Shown here: one piece after another, positions 1 to 12,357 of the stretch
Numbering within the stretch: the first letter of the stretch is position 1
Layout of the letters: every line of letters begins with the position of its first letter
From: Dipteris shenzhenensis
Taxonomy: Eukaryota > Polypodiophyta > Polypodiopsida > Gleicheniales
Strand: one strand, 5' to 3'
Length of the DNA stretch: 64,000 bases
Assembly: GCA_047967505.1 (NCBI GenBank)
Contig: CM106539.1
Position numbers and translations under genes: made by a program
The notes under the pieces: generated by a model
Database searches by the model: none
Seen by the model: only the letters and a program-made list of their open reading frames with translations
Told to the model about the DNA's origin: nothing

Positions 1-59
1 CTTACTCGGTAAAAAGGCTTGAGCTCCAAAAAAAATGTAACAAAGCTATGGAATATTGA

Positions 60-498
60 GTTCAGTTTTACATGGGACACTTATTGATCATCAGTATGTC
101 AGAAGATCGGCTAATAGCACCATATTTCAAGAACGATATCAGAGAAGGAAGATTGTGTCACAGTTTAACAGAGTCAGATTGAAGGCAGGGGTATACCATA
201 AGGAACAGGAAACCTGCCCAGAAAATAGTATTTCACAACTAGCATGGAGGAAGAGAAGCATAGCAAAGGTTGCGGTTCAGTTTTACATGGGACACTTATT
301 TACGTAAACAAATCATCAGTATGTCAGAAGATCCGCTAATAGCACCATATTTCAAGAACAATATCAGAGAAGGAAGATTGTGCCACAATCAGATTGAAGG
401 CAGGGGCCTACCATAAGGAACAGGAAACCTGCCCAGAAAATAGTATTCCACAACTGACATGGAGGAAGAGAAAAGCATAGCAAAGGTTGCCGTTGCAG
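60..498. repeat. Two-copy tandem duplication, period about 215 bp
   Basis: A unit starting GTTCAGTTTTACATGGGACA at 60 recurs at 275, and both copies run through the same series of words (CAGTATGTCAGAAGATC, GAAGGCAGGGG, AACAGGAAACCTGCCC). Copy 2 carries a short insertion after the first 25 bases and a deletion around 385. The unit lies beyond exon 8 of the minus-strand TauE/SafE gene, so it probably sits in its next intron. No coding signal follows it; the short open frames here differ between copies and look accidental. Confidence 0.85.
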
Positions 499-603
499 TG
501 AACACCTATCAGACTCGAGCAAATTGCTTAGTCTACGAGTAGAGCAGTGGAGGAGCATGTTCTCTTTTGACAACTCAGAAAGCTGAATCCCATCATCTCA
601 TAC

Positions 604-2989
604 CTGGGGATGTAGTCCAAACTCAAGAAGGAGAGGTGCCAGTGCAAAACCTCCACCCAGCCCAAGCAAACCCCCTATCATACCAGCAACCAAGCTTGCC
701 GCAGCACTCACTCCAAGATTGAATGTCCCGAATCGGATTGGGGTGACAACAGATTCACGACCTAACATCGAGAGTGCATCCTCTCTGTTACTGCTTTTGT
801 ACAGTTTGATGGCTGCTGCAAGGAAAGCAGATACTGCTACTGGAATCTGCACAAAGGGTTGCTTCACACTTGAACCAAAAGGCATCCACAGACAGCGACA
901 TGCACAATTGAGTAAATTCTGGGCACGGTTTCTTCTGCGAGAGTAAGGAGAGCTGCTTGCACCTGAAGACTGCTGATGATCCAATATCTTATACTGCAGG
1001 TCAAGGAATAGCTCTGCCAAGTCAAAGAACAAGCAGTTGAGTCAGACATGGTGGAGGCTTGCGTCTCTGGAGTTTAAGAGACCAAATATCAAGAACCTGC
1101 CTTAGGTGAAATGTAACTTGGTGGATAGAACGCAGGCCTAAAGAAGTCATACACAGATCTGTCATGCCAATATCAACCTATATATTGACTAAGAGTTGGA
1201 CCACGAATGGACACGAAACCATTGTATATCATCAGACAAAGGCTGCTGCATATACAGGAAAATTCGTGAATCAAGGGAGAGACACATTCGTAGCCTGCAT
1301 ATGCTATTCAGTTGTTTGCTGGGAAAGATTCTCACGTTTTCCTGTCAATAAGTAGGACTCAGAGACAAGACTTACCTGCAAGATCTGCAAGATCAGGAAT
1401 GTCATCCACACAAAAAACAGGATGGCAACGTTCCTCCATAAAATGTTCCTCCGCAGAATATCCTGGAAAAGCAATTGCAGTTATCGACTTCAATGTTTCC
1501 TGCGGGCTCTCAGAGACTTGCATTGGACACCCAACAGCAAAAATTTATTTTGCTAAACCAGCCAGGTTGATGATGACTCTTCACTAGCAAAGACCTTACC
1601 AGTAGCGAATCTTGCCTGTCACCAGCTGTGGAAGTATTATCCGTGTATCTTATTTTTCTACCATCAAGCATCGTAGCAAGTGTACTGACTTCTTCTGCAT
1701 CTATAGACAAGCAGCTTAATCAGAAGAAAAGACATTCTAGTACTATCCAGCATCAGCGGTACCAGAATGCAGACAAGACGAGGGGATATTGTAGCAATGA
1801 AGAGCTCTACAGAAGATTCATTGATCTCATTTAAAAATAAAGTTGTCCACAATTTGGTAGATCGAGAAGTTTTGCAGAAGTAGTTACAAGGCAAACAGCT
1901 AACCGTAAGTACTACCTACTTGCAGACTATCAGATTGCCATAGGCAAGAAATTTGGAGATTGATTGTATAGAAGCAACAGACCGTACCTGCTTCGACCTC
2001 TGCTGTTATGAGACTTTTTTGCTCTTCGTGCAACTGTGGGCAAAAGACAAGCAATTCCACCAGTCATAGTCATCGCTTCCCCACCTTTAAGACACACACA
2101 ATTTGGCTTTATCGCTTACCCTTTTCTGGATCGTTTCCTGCTTCCAAGTAGCGACAGCTTTTCCCACCGTCCTTATGCTTGTGCCTTTTATGCGTCCAAT
2201 CGCACCATTGTCAGTTTGCAAAAAGCTCTTGAGCGTTGACAAAGAGTGTCCAGTGAAGAATCCAAATACCTATGAGAATGACGATAAGAAGCAAGGTTAT
2301 AATCCAACTGGGGAAGATTACGTTGAATGTTACTCCGATGCTGATTCCAAGGAGCAGCATTGGCTGGAGAAGCAGAGCGAAGTCGTAGTCTATGAGCGGA
2401 GAATCCTGAAGCGGGTGTTTTAATCTTAGATTGTATGCCACTGTGGATAAAGCTGTCCCCATGATCATACCTACGAAGGATCGACAACATTGACTCAGTT
2501 AAGACTTTTGGTGACGCTACAAAGCATCTATTGCAAAAAAGGCGACGTGCAGCTCACATTTTGACAAAGCCGTAGATGATTTGGAATCGAAGCCGAGAAT
2601 AAGATTGGCAGTGGGGACGAAAATGGCGCCACCTCCCACGCCACCAGCGCTGCCGAGCGCGGCTCCAAGGAAACCGGTGATGGAAGCCACGAAGGAACGC
2701 CAATTGAAGGTGAGCGACTGAAGCATGGAGAGGAGAGGTGATCAAAATGAGACGCGGGAAAGAAATGCGATGCGCGATAGCTGGTGGATGGATGCTCGAC
2801 AGGAAATAATGCAAAAGAGAATGCGCCAAGGAAGGAGGGAATTACCGGCCAGACATGGTCATCGTCGGAGGAAGCGAGGGGAAGAGAAACTGAGGGGGAA
2901 GCAGCGATGGCGAGGAGGCTGGGGAAGACGATGAATAAAACGAAGACGACGAAGAAGAAGAAGCAGCAGCCGCCGCCAGTTGTCGCCAT
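604..2989 (-). CDS. Sulfite exporter TauE/SafE family protein, eight exons, 3' end outside window
   Basis: Plant TauE/SafE-type multi-pass membrane protein, a family of predicted anion/sulfonate transporters. Exons read right to left: 2989-2846, 2717-2558, 2470-2270, 2033-1988, 1684-1600, 1462-1376, 1013-963, 846-604. All junctions are GT-AG and the phases add to 339 codons. The ATG at 2989 opens a hydrophobic leader. Exon 2 has the N-terminal family signature (GFLGAALGSAGGVGGG, then IFVP and KSSTALSK). Exon 3 continues CMIMG, YNLRLKHP and QPMLLLGISIGV. Exon 6 is a membrane span (FFVWMTFLILQ). Exon 8 holds the second repeat signature (GMIGGLLGLGGGF, ending EFGLHPQ). Plant members usually have about 450-480 residues, so roughly 110-140 residues should lie left of the window; no matching exon was seen below position 604. 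Exons 4 and 5 (linker) are the least certain because that part is poorly conserved. No internal stop was found, so the gene may be functional. Confidence 0.85.
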
Positions 2990-4387
2990 AGCTGGGAGCA
3001 GTGCTCACCAAACCCGGTTGAGCATATAAAATTCCTGGTTGAAATTGAAAAATCCCGGTTGGAGTTGAAGGTTGCCTTTAATTTTAAGGGCTAGGATTTA
3101 CATATTTTAGTTATAAATCCCGGTAAGAGTATAAATTTTTATGGACTTTTATAATTTCACCAAGGTTCTATCTTGGTGGTACCTTTAATTTTCAAGGCTC
3201 GAAAAACATTTTTGTCGAGCACTGGCTGGGAGCTCCCCCACTCGTACACAAGACTCACACGCTTGAGCACATTATATTCTCTCTTACCAGGAGCTATTGG
3301 GGAGCCCTCCTAGATCTTGTTCCATTGTGTAATACATAGAGCCATGGATTTGACCTTGAGAGCTCGCCCTCACACACTCAGAGTCAAATGCCAACCTGGA
3401 GAGGATCTTTCCCTCCCAGCAAGCAGTCCAATGCTAGAGCCTCGCACCCCAGATGTTCTCTGATAGGTTCAGGGAGGGGGAGCCCACTTCTAAATACAAT
3501 TTGGCCCCGGCTGCTACCCATGGGGACGGAATCCATGCTCAAGCTACTAGAATGATGGACTCAGCAGCTCTCTCTCCGTCTCTAGCAGAGTGCGGGGAGC
3601 TGCTCTAAAATGTGTAGCTTGGTTTGCTCTCAAAGCAGGGGCCATGAGCAACCACGTTTGAACCCAGGTATCTTGATTTTTGACGCACGCTTACAAACCC
3701 GCACATCGCCTGCCTCACAGGACCTTATTTCGAAGGGCATCCACAACAGTAGCAATGTGACACAGACATAGTGACAACAGAAATTGTCTCAGAGCTAGGT
3801 CCCTTTCGATTGCTATTGGCTCGTTCTTGGAAATGGAACTTGTAATTGGTTCACATTTGATGATATTTGGGCGGGGGGTGCCGAACGAAACCTCTTTCTC
3901 CTAGACATCTTCCATCTTGAACAGCAACCTACCATGTCAATGGACATTCCTGCAAGACAAGCAACGTGTGGATAGTCTAAACCCACCCATAGAGCTGTGA
4001 CAGGTCAAGGAATTGGGAACTGAGTTGGATGCCTATGTTCCAATCCCTTAGGATACCCCATGCTAGCTCTCAGCATAGGCATGTACAAAGAACTATTCTT
4101 TTGTCTTGCTAACTATTCTCAAAACCTTCTTAAGTTCCAACAATCTTAACTACTCTCTCTCAATCCTTGCTAAGTTCCAACACTCTCTTCTATTCTCTCG
4201 TTCTACTATCGTCGTTATTGTTAAATATTATGTTGTCCCTATAGACTATTCTCTCTCCCTGAGCGTGCAAATCACAGACTTCAATATTATGGAACCCATG
4301 ATCTTCCATTTTACACATTTCAACCCATTCTCTTCCGTGTCCTACATGGCCCTATGGCATGTTCATAAAGTGCTATAGAATACAAAT
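2990..4387. other. Intergenic stretch upstream of TauE/SafE gene
   Basis: This should hold the TauE/SafE promoter because the gene reads leftwards from 2989. From 3015 to 3210 there are loosely repeated phrases (AATCCCGGTT, TTTAATTTT.AAGG, TATAAAATT). No gene or mobile-element domain was recognised in the rest. Confidence 0.4.
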
Positions 4388-4435
<48 letters not shown>

Positions 4436-4443
4436 CCCCCCCT
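4388..4443. repeat. Compound microsatellite (CT)n(CA)nCn
   Basis: A run of CTCTCTCT passes directly into CACACACA and then a run of C. Simple-sequence DNA with no coding content. Confidence 0.95.
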
Positions 4444-4719
4444 CCCATCATGCCTAATATGTGGCACATAACACCTTTATGAGACAAGGTAGGCTTCAAT
4501 CCAGTGCCACCATTCCCTTATTTTCTCCATATATAGTAATCAAGGCACAATACATGGCGATCAGGCCATAAACCAATGCCTATTCTAGATCCATCACATT
4601 AGTTTTGGATCAAATTTCCATGGATGGGAAAGTGTGTAATTACAAGGGTGTCCAGGTCTTCTCATGCAAAATGTCAACACATACAATGTGCACTTCAGGC
4701 TTTCGTGCATGTCTATTTA

Positions 4720-5175
4720 AATGGGAGAAAAGCTTTGGTGGTCCACTCTTACAAAAGTGTGCACAAGGTACATTGTATTTTAAATACCTCTAATTTTAAA
4801 GATTTTCTTTTTTTTAATAATTGGTATAATAGTGGGTCTCCTTCCCTACAAAATTAATGACTTTTAAAATCCCAATGATATGACCAATAATTTTTATGAT
4901 GATATGACCCCATGATTCAACTTACCAATATTTTTACCAATATTTTTAATTTTTTGCTAGAAAATTCACATGCCAAATATTCCAATTACATTTCATAAAT
5001 TATATTAATTGACATTAATTGAGTAGAGATTCCTTAAGTAAGGCAATACTTGAGTAGCCTAACCTAATGCAATGCAATCTACTTAACCGAATCTAACCAA
5101 CGTAACCTAACCCAATCCAACCTAAGATAATTGTACCTAACAATCTAATCCAATCTAACCTTAGATTGGTGGCAC
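4720..5175. repeat. Dispersed repeat, copy 1
   Basis: About 450 bp related to 12600-13060 in the same orientation. Shared words in the same order include AAAATTCACATGC, ATTACATTTCATAAATT, ATTAATTGAGTAGA and CCTTAAG, followed by an A/C-rich array with degenerate AACCTAACC phrases. No protein is encoded. It may be part of an LTR or a MITE, but no termini were found. Confidence 0.7.
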
Positions 5176-5804
5176 ATGTTCCATGATGAGGCTAGCTAAT
5201 TAGACGAATGCAAGGGGCATGCACTGTTCACAACATTTGGTGGCATGCTCCAACCCAAGCTGATTTGGAGAGATAGGCCACAAATAACTTTGGATGATCC
5301 TAGTCCGCCCGAGCACCCCCTTCACGCCTCAAGTGCTCTATGATGCACCAATGATAGCGCCACAAATTTGCAGAACTGGGCTGCATCTAGACGAGGTTTC
5401 ATGGCTTTCAGGTGGGCGGACAAGGCTAGGTTGGGTCTAAACCGAGCTGAGTGACCTCCTTGGCATTCCCACCTTTCCTTGTCCCCCTTTCTCACGAGAA
5501 GTCTCTGCCTCTAGAGGTAGAGAGACGGTTACTTTGCGCCATTATTCAACATCATGGCTAGAAAGAATGAAATATTTTGCACCATCTTTATTACAAGCTG
5601 CGGCAATCACACAAAGGGCTACAACTGCCTCATCTTCTGCTTTAGATATACTTCGTCGCTTGTCCTAGAAGAAAAGCGAGATCCAGACGGCGATGGGTGT
5701 TGAGTTTCTCCCGGAAGACCAAAGGGTTACCTCTTGAAAGATCTTCTCCCAAGGCAAACAAGCGGCAAGCCCCGTGGGCCGTGACGATTTGCTAGCAAAG
5801 CAAT
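5176..5804. other. Intergenic stretch, nothing recognised
   Basis: No domain, repeat family or RNA gene was recognised between the dispersed repeat and the TauE/SafE duplicate. Short open frames here have no family resemblance. Confidence 0.4.
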
Positions 5805-6455
5805 GAATTGATCTCATTAAAAATGCAGTTGCCCACGATTTGATAGATCGACCGACGACAAGTCTTACAGAAATCGGTCTTGCAGAAATCGTAACTGTCG
5901 ACCAGCGAACCGTAAGTACTACCGAGAAAATTTGGAAAACGATAGTATACAATTATTTTGTTAGCAACAGACAGCACCTCTTTCGACTTCTGCTGTTACG
6001 AGACTTTTTTGCTCTTCCTACAACTGCGGGCAAAAACAAGCAATTCCACCACACACGTCCCTTTTCCGGATGGTTTCATGCTTCCAAGTGGCAACAGCTT
6101 TTCCCATCGTCCTTATGCTTGTACCCCAAACCCACGATAGTCAGCTTTTGAAAAGGTCTTTGGCGCTGACAAAGAGTGTTCACGGATCCAATGCCTATGA
6201 AAATGACGACAAGCAGCATGATTATAATGTATCCAACCGGTTACCGGAGAAGGTAACGTTGAATGTTACTCCGATGCTAATCCCAAGGAGCAGCATTGGC
6301 AGCAGAAGCCACGCAAAGTCATAGACTCATAATCAATGAGCGGAGAATCCTTGAGCGGGTATTTCCATCTTCGATCGTATGCGATTGTCGATAAAACTGT
6401 CCCCATGATCATACCTACGGAATAGGTGCGCGCAGCTCACATTTTTGACAAAGCC
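5805..6455 (-). pseudogene. Partial genomic duplicate of the TauE/SafE gene
   Basis: Sequence related to 1817-2575 of the TauE/SafE gene, introns included, so it arose by DNA duplication rather than retroposition. The exon 4 equivalent (CGAGACTTTTTTGCTC-type on the plus strand) lies near 5999-6030 and the exon 3 equivalent at about 6196-6419. Exon 3 is disrupted by small indels around 6315-6345 and 6220-6250. After a deletion in the next intron, the copy keeps the start of the intron plus the end of exon 2 (GCTCACATTTTTGACAAAGC) and then stops abruptly at about 6455, where Copia pol begins. The first exon and the rest of exon 2 are missing. Not functional. Confidence 0.85.
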
Positions 6456-9400
6456 GTCCAATCCCCAACCATGGGCTGAGATGCTCAAGAGTAGGGCGAT
6501 TAACCGGCTTGGTAAGAATATCAGCATGATTATCGGCAGCTGGAACATAGATCAATCGAATAGTACCTAATTCCACTTGCTCGCGAGTAAAATGAAAGTG
6601 AACACTGACATGTTTGGTGCGGTTGGAAAAAATGGGATTGCCAGCAAGAGCGATGGCACTTTTGTTGTCGACGTAGAGGATCGTTGGTGCAGTATAAGGA
6701 AAGTGTAGCTCTACCAGAAACTGTCGGAGATATATGGCCTCTGTGGTACAATCATACAAGGCCTGGTATTCAGCCTCAGTAGAAGAGCCAGCAACAGTTT
6801 CTTGTTTATGGCTAGACCAAGAAACAGGTGCCGAGCCAAACGAGAAAATATAGCCGCCATGAGAATGACGATTGTTCGGGTCGCTAGCCCAGTCGGAATC
6901 AGTGTATCCCTGTAGTGTTAGTCCTGGTCTGAAATGTAAACCATAAGAGTAAGTACCATGTATGAACCACAAGATACGAATACATGCATACCAATGAGTG
7001 AGCTTGGGGTCATTAAAGTACTGACTGAGAATGGAAACTGAGTAAGCAAGATCCAGATGAGTGTGAAGGAGCCAGAGGAGTTTGCCAACAACCTAACGAT
7101 AGAGATGTTCATCAAAGGGAGGAGACTCCAAGTCTTTTGAGAGCTTGACTGTGGGATCTAAGGGAGTGGCAGCGGGCTTAGGCTCATGGGGAATGATCTG
7201 ATCAAGGAGTTGAAGAGCATATTTCTGTTGAGAAACAAAAATACCACGAGAATGTTGAACAACGTCCATGCCTAAGAAATAGGAGAGAAGACCGAGATCA
7301 GTCATTTCAAAAGTGGTGCTTAGTTGAGTTTTAATGAATCGAAGTATAGTGGGAGTAGAGCCTAAAAGCAAAAGATCATCTACGTAGAGTAAGATAAAGC
7401 AGACCCCCTCTGACGATTGATGGATATTTAAATTTGGATCAAAAGGAGTGGAATGAAAACCATTAGTTTTGAGGAAGGTGTCAATCCTGTGGAACCATGA
7501 TCGAGGTGCTTGTTTAAGCCCATAGAGAGCTTTGCGGAGACGAAATACCTTATTTTCATGGCCAGGAGGAGAAAAACCAGGTGGGGGAGTCACATAGACT
7601 TCTTCATCAAGGTAGCCATTGAGAAAGGCACTCTTGACATCCATTTGATAGATAGACCAGCGGTGATGAGTAGCTAGGGCGAGAAGAAGGCGAAAGGAAG
7701 TTAATCGAGCAGTAGGGGCAAAGGTTTCCTCATAATTGAAACCATGTTTTTGGCAAAATCCTTGCACTACTAAGTGAGCTTTGTACTTGTCTAGTGTTCC
7801 ATCGGCTTTGAGATTTGTTCGGAAGATCCACTTTGTTCTGATGACCTTTTTGTGAGTGGGTCGATTGACCAAAATCTAGGTCTAATTGCGATCAATACTC
7901 TCAAGCTCCTGTTCCATGGCACGATGCCATGCAGGATTTGGAACTGCTTCTTGCCAAGTGGCAGGTTCAAAATGTATGATATAGGCCGTGGTAAAAATGG
8001 AGGCGGTGGTAGTGGAAGAAGTTGTTTGAGTAGAGCGGCGAGGATCGGAAGGAGGAAGTTCTACGGGAATAATCCCAGAATCCTTCATAGTTTAGCAATA
8101 CCAGCGTGGCAGCGGGTCGTGAGGAGAAGCAATGGGTGGTGAGAGAGAGGTGTCGGGAGGAGAGGAAGAAATTTCGGGTGGAGAATTGTCAGAGGGAACA
8201 GGAGTAGATACGTCATCAGTAGAGAGAATAGAGGAATTTTTTAGAACATCTCTTTCATCGAAGACCACATCGCGGCGAACCAAAACTTTGTTTGTGCGAG
8301 GATCAGATAATCGATAAGCTTTGGCTTCTGCTGAGTAAACTAGAAGAAAAAGATCAGCACGAGGTTCGAGTTTACCGCGAGTATCATTGGGAGTATGAGT
8401 GTACGCATGACATCCAAAGATGCGAATATGAGAAATAGAAGGTCGGCAGCCATAGAAGGCCTCAAAAGGCGTCATGTTCGGGATGGGCTGAGTAGGCCAA
8501 CGATTAAGGATATAGACAGAAGTATTCATAGCTTCTGGCCAGAGACATTCAGGCAACTAGGCTACAAAAAGCATGGAATAGGCCATGTTCATGACTGTGC
8601 GTTGTCTCCGTTCGACACGAGCATTTTGGGAAGGCGAATTTGGAGATGTAAGATGGCGTTGGATACCATGCTCGTGAAGGAATTGAGTGAAGTCATGGGA
8701 AATGAATTCACCACCATTATCACTACGAGCAATCCCAATAGACTTTCCCGTTTGGTTCATAACCAATCGAGCCCAAGTAGCAAAGAAAGAAAAAGTGTCG
8801 GATTTTTCTTTCATGAAAAACACCCATTGATATCGAGAGTAATCATCCACAATTAAGAAGAAATATTGTGAACCATTGAGTGAAGGAACAGGAGATTTGC
8901 CACTAATATCGAGATGAATTAAATGCAATATCTCACTGGCTCGAGAAGTGGAATGAGAAGGAAAAGGAGTTTGGCTTTGTTTGCCTAATTGGCAGGGACG
9001 ACAAATATCTCTGGCTCGCAATAATTTAGGGAGGCCATCAACTAGATGATCCCGAGACATTTCATATAAAGAGTCATAGGACAAATGTCCCAAACAATAA
9101 TGCCATAATCGTTCTGTGTCAGTGGGATCTTTTAGGGTAGCAATACCATAAAGTCGATGAAACTCAGAGGCGGTATGGGAGGGAGTTGCAAGAAATTGTG
9201 TTATGAAGTACAGACCATTAGGTTGGGCATCGCCTCGAGCTAGAAGGAGTCCCGAGGTCTCATCTATGATGTCAACATGCATCTTTGTAAATAGCACTGT
9301 GCGGCCAATAAGGCAAAGTTGATGAACGGAAAGAAGATTGACCCCTAATTGGGGGACATAAAACACTTGATCCAATTGAGCAAGATTGGGGCCTTTGTCA

Positions 9401-11507
9401 GTATCAAAAGTTATTGAACCAACACCATGAATAGTAGCAGCAGAGCTATTGCCACAACGGAGTCCCCCTGTTGCCGGTTGGAGAGAAATGAAGAGATCAT
9501 GATGAGGAGTCATATGATGAGTGGCTCCACTATCCACAATCCAAAAAGATTTAGAGCCACATGGAAGAGTATGAAAAGCTGACCTAGATAAGGAAGGGGA
9601 GGAGTCAAGCTCGGTGATATGGATCAAGGCTTGAGAAGTGAAGTCTAGAGAATCTCCAGTGGACCAGTCAAACAGACCTTCAGGAGTTAGAAAAGGAGGA
9701 GATGGAGTGAAATGATTAGTGACATGGCCCTGGGGTCTCCAAAGGCCAATGTTCGGAGGAGGAGGACTACTCCTAAGATGCCAACGAGGTGGCTAAGGAG
9801 TCGTGGTAGGGGGCTGTAGAGTCCAACGGGGTGGTTGAAGAGGCGTGGTAGGGGGCTGAGGAAGAATGCCTTTGGCTTTGGAGCGACATTCATCATCAAT
9901 ATGCCCAACTCTCTTGCAATGCTGACAAAACCTATTCTTTTTGGGAAGGGTGTGCCAGGCGGGTTTACTACTAGAGGAGTTATTGGAGTTAGGAGTAGGA
10001 GAGGGCTTCCCGGAGCTGGGTTGATCTTTTTGAATCCCGGAGAGAAGAGCCCCCTCTGAAGCAGGAATGCTATGTTTTTGGTGGACCTGAGAGTAAAGAC
10101 GAGCATAACGCAAAAGTTGACATTCAAACTCATAAAAAGGGAAGAGAAGGTTGAGAAATGATTTTGTTGCATAAAACTAAAATACTTGGGCAGAAGTTTG
10201 TTTAAAAAGAAAGTAACTTGGTCATCCTCGGATTTGGGAGGACCAGTTGTGGCAAATTTAGCAACTAACCACCGGTAATCTGCTAGTTTAACCTTGAGAT
10301 CATCGTCAGCAAGGATCTGGAATTATTGGAGATTATGGTCAAGATTGATATGACGAGTACGATCTCGAGCTGCATAGCGGTCAGTGAGATGTGCCCATCG
10401 CTCAGAGGCAAGATCAAAATGGGGTAATTGAGAGTGAAATTCAGGTAAAAGACCTTGCATGATTTCGATAATGGCAGTGGCATTACGATGTCGCCACAAG
10501 CAAACTACCTAAGGAGGATAAACATGAGGATCAGGTGGCAATTCAATACCTCGAACAAGTTCCCATAGGTCTTGAGAATCAAGCACATGGCACATGAGAT
10601 TTGACCATGTGGTGTAATTAGACCTGTTAAAACGAGTCATATCAATGAAAGCATGTTTGGCTGTTGCAGAGACAAGGTGAGGGGAAGAAAGAGAATGATA
10701 GGGAGAAGCAACCGGTGGAGGCATAAGAGAATTTAGAACAGGAGCGGAGTGAGAAGAAGGGAGAGCCGGCACCACCGGAGGAATAAAAGAATTTGGAAAA
10801 GGTCCTGAGGGGGAGGGATGAATATGAGAGGCAGGATATGACATGAGGGGTGAAAAAGAGGCAGTGGGAGAGATAGAGGGAAATAAACTATAGGAATCCA
10901 GTGGCATGGGAGAAGGAGGAGGATGAGAAGCCACTGGAGGAAAGATGGCAGCAGAAGATATGAGAGGGATGGGAGGGAGGGAAGGATGTGAACCGAAAGC
11001 AAACTCATTGTTAGATGCATTTCTCCTTTCTCATCTGCGCGTGTTCACATGCATGTATGGATCCGTGTCCTCGTGATTACTCGTTCCTATGCCTTGCATA
11101 ACAGATGGAGTTGTACTAAGGGAATAGGGCAACATACCTTGCACTGATTCTTGTGGGATAGGCACTGTCGAATAACCCAATGTTCTCATGTTCACCTGTC
11201 CTCTTTCGTCAGGGTATACTTGTTCTTCGTCGGCACCAAAATTGAGATGTTGCTCAGCTTCTTCTGAGTTGAATAGAGGTCCTTGTTGATGTATCGGAGA
11301 GAACGGTGGAAAGGTAGAGGCACGAGGTGTGCAGGTACCCGCTTCAAGTTCCTTCCATTTTTGGAATTCGGCAAATTCTTTAAAGAGTTTGGAGAGGTAT
11401 TCATCACCTTTAATCCTTGCAGACTCTCTCTTAACATACGACGAAGGTGGTGGTTGAATAGAGGTCGATTCAGGCTGAGATCGCTTCGGAAAAGAGGGAG
11501 AAGACAT
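6456..11507 (-). pseudogene. Ty1/copia gag-pol polyprotein (element 1), degenerate
   Basis: Reads right to left. The gag start is probably the ATG at 11507 (SSPSFPKRSQPES), with a proline/serine-rich N-terminal part that stays in frame across a TGA at about 11031 into the gag domain (FNRSNYTTWSNLMCHVLDSQ). A CCHC zinc knuckle (CQHCKRVGHIDDEC) lies near 9900. Protease has WIVDSGATHHMT near 9540. Integrase has the HHCC region (WHYCLGHLSYDSL, then CRPCQLGKQ) and a DDE core (SDNGGEF). Reverse transcriptase has QMDVKSAFLNG and an intact YVDD near 7375. RNase H has GYTDSDWASD and STEAEYQAL, ending ILTKPVNRP. In-frame stops occur at about 11031, 10509, 10320, 9787, 8557, 8092, 7882, 7876 and 7093, so no full polyprotein can be made. 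The frame ends at about 6456 and abuts TauE-derived DNA with no 3' LTR or polypurine tract. Confidence 0.9.
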
Positions 11508-11571
11508 CTTCAGGTGATGATTTATCTTCCAAGCTTTCCAGATCAAGGCTCAGGTGTCGATTGGCACACCT

Positions 11572-11584
11572 GGCTCTAATACCA
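11572..11584 (-). other. Primer-binding site of copia element 1
   Basis: On the minus strand the sequence reads TGGTATTAGAGCC, one base from the standard plant copia primer-binding site TGGTATCAGAGCC (initiator tRNA-Met). It lies just upstream of gag on that strand, as expected. The adjoining 5' LTR should lie immediately to the right. Confidence 0.75.
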
Positions 11585-11859
11585 TATAAAGAAAATACTT
11601 GGAGACAAATAAAACAATACTGAAGACTAATAATGGCTGAAGAAGAAATATATATCACAAACGGAACTCAGTACAGGAGAAGATATGAGAGAGAAGCTCT
11701 GGAGGAAGCAAACATCAATCCTCCAGGGAATACAACTGTAGTGGACTTCTGCACTAGCTCCACAAGTTGGAACTGAACCAAATCTAAGACATCAAACTGA
11801 TGCAAGAGTTGCTACAGATTTGTAATAGAAAGAATGTAATCTAGAGCAGAAGTTGGGGG

Positions 11860-12165
11860 TAGATCTAGAGCAAAAGTTGGGGCAGATCTGGAGCAGAAGG
11901 TGGGGGCAAATCTGGAGCAGAAATGGAGCAGATCTGAAGCAGAAAGGAGGGCAGATCTAGAGCAGAAAAAAGGGCAGATTTGGAGCAGAAATGGAGCAGA
12001 TCCGAAGCAAAAAGGAGGGTAGATCTGGAGCAGAAAGAAGGGCAGATTTAGAGACAGTAGAGGAGGTAGTCAGGAGGCAGAAATGGAGGCAGTAGAGGAG
12101 GCAACCAGGAGGCAGAAGTGGAGGTAGCAGCGGAGGCAGCCAGGGGGCAGAAGAGGCTCAGGGTG
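11860..12165. repeat. Minisatellite of GCAGATCTGGAGCAGAA units
   Basis: Degenerate tandem units of about 25-30 bp built on GGGCAGATCTGGAGCAGAA, grading from about 12050 into GGAGGCAGNAGAGGAGGCA-type units. It lies in the probable LTR of copia element 1. Confidence 0.85.
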
Positions 12166-12357
12166 TGCAGGTACCTCTAGAGCTTGAAGTGGTGAAGAGT
12201 ACCTAGGCCCCCCCCTTTAAATAGGGAGGGGCCAGTCGGTCAACCAGTTTGGTTGGCCAGCTGGTTGGCCCAGATCTGACCGACCTGGTTAGATATTGAC
12301 CGACCAAGTCAATCTGGTCGGCCAAATCTGGTCGGCTAGGAAGGGGCCTTTTTTTTG

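Noticed and set aside
2528-2829. Minus-strand frames overlapping TauE exons 1 and 2 (continuation past HVWP)
   Set aside because: They read through the first intron; the GT at 2845 and AG before 2717 give a better, family-consistent protein.
5040-5170. CCTAACCTAA-like words as interstitial telomere
   Set aside because: Plant telomeres are CCCTAAA; these words are degenerate, not in register, and belong to a dispersed repeat.
8395-8856. 153-codon plus-strand frame
   Set aside because: Antisense shadow of the integrase region of copia element 1.
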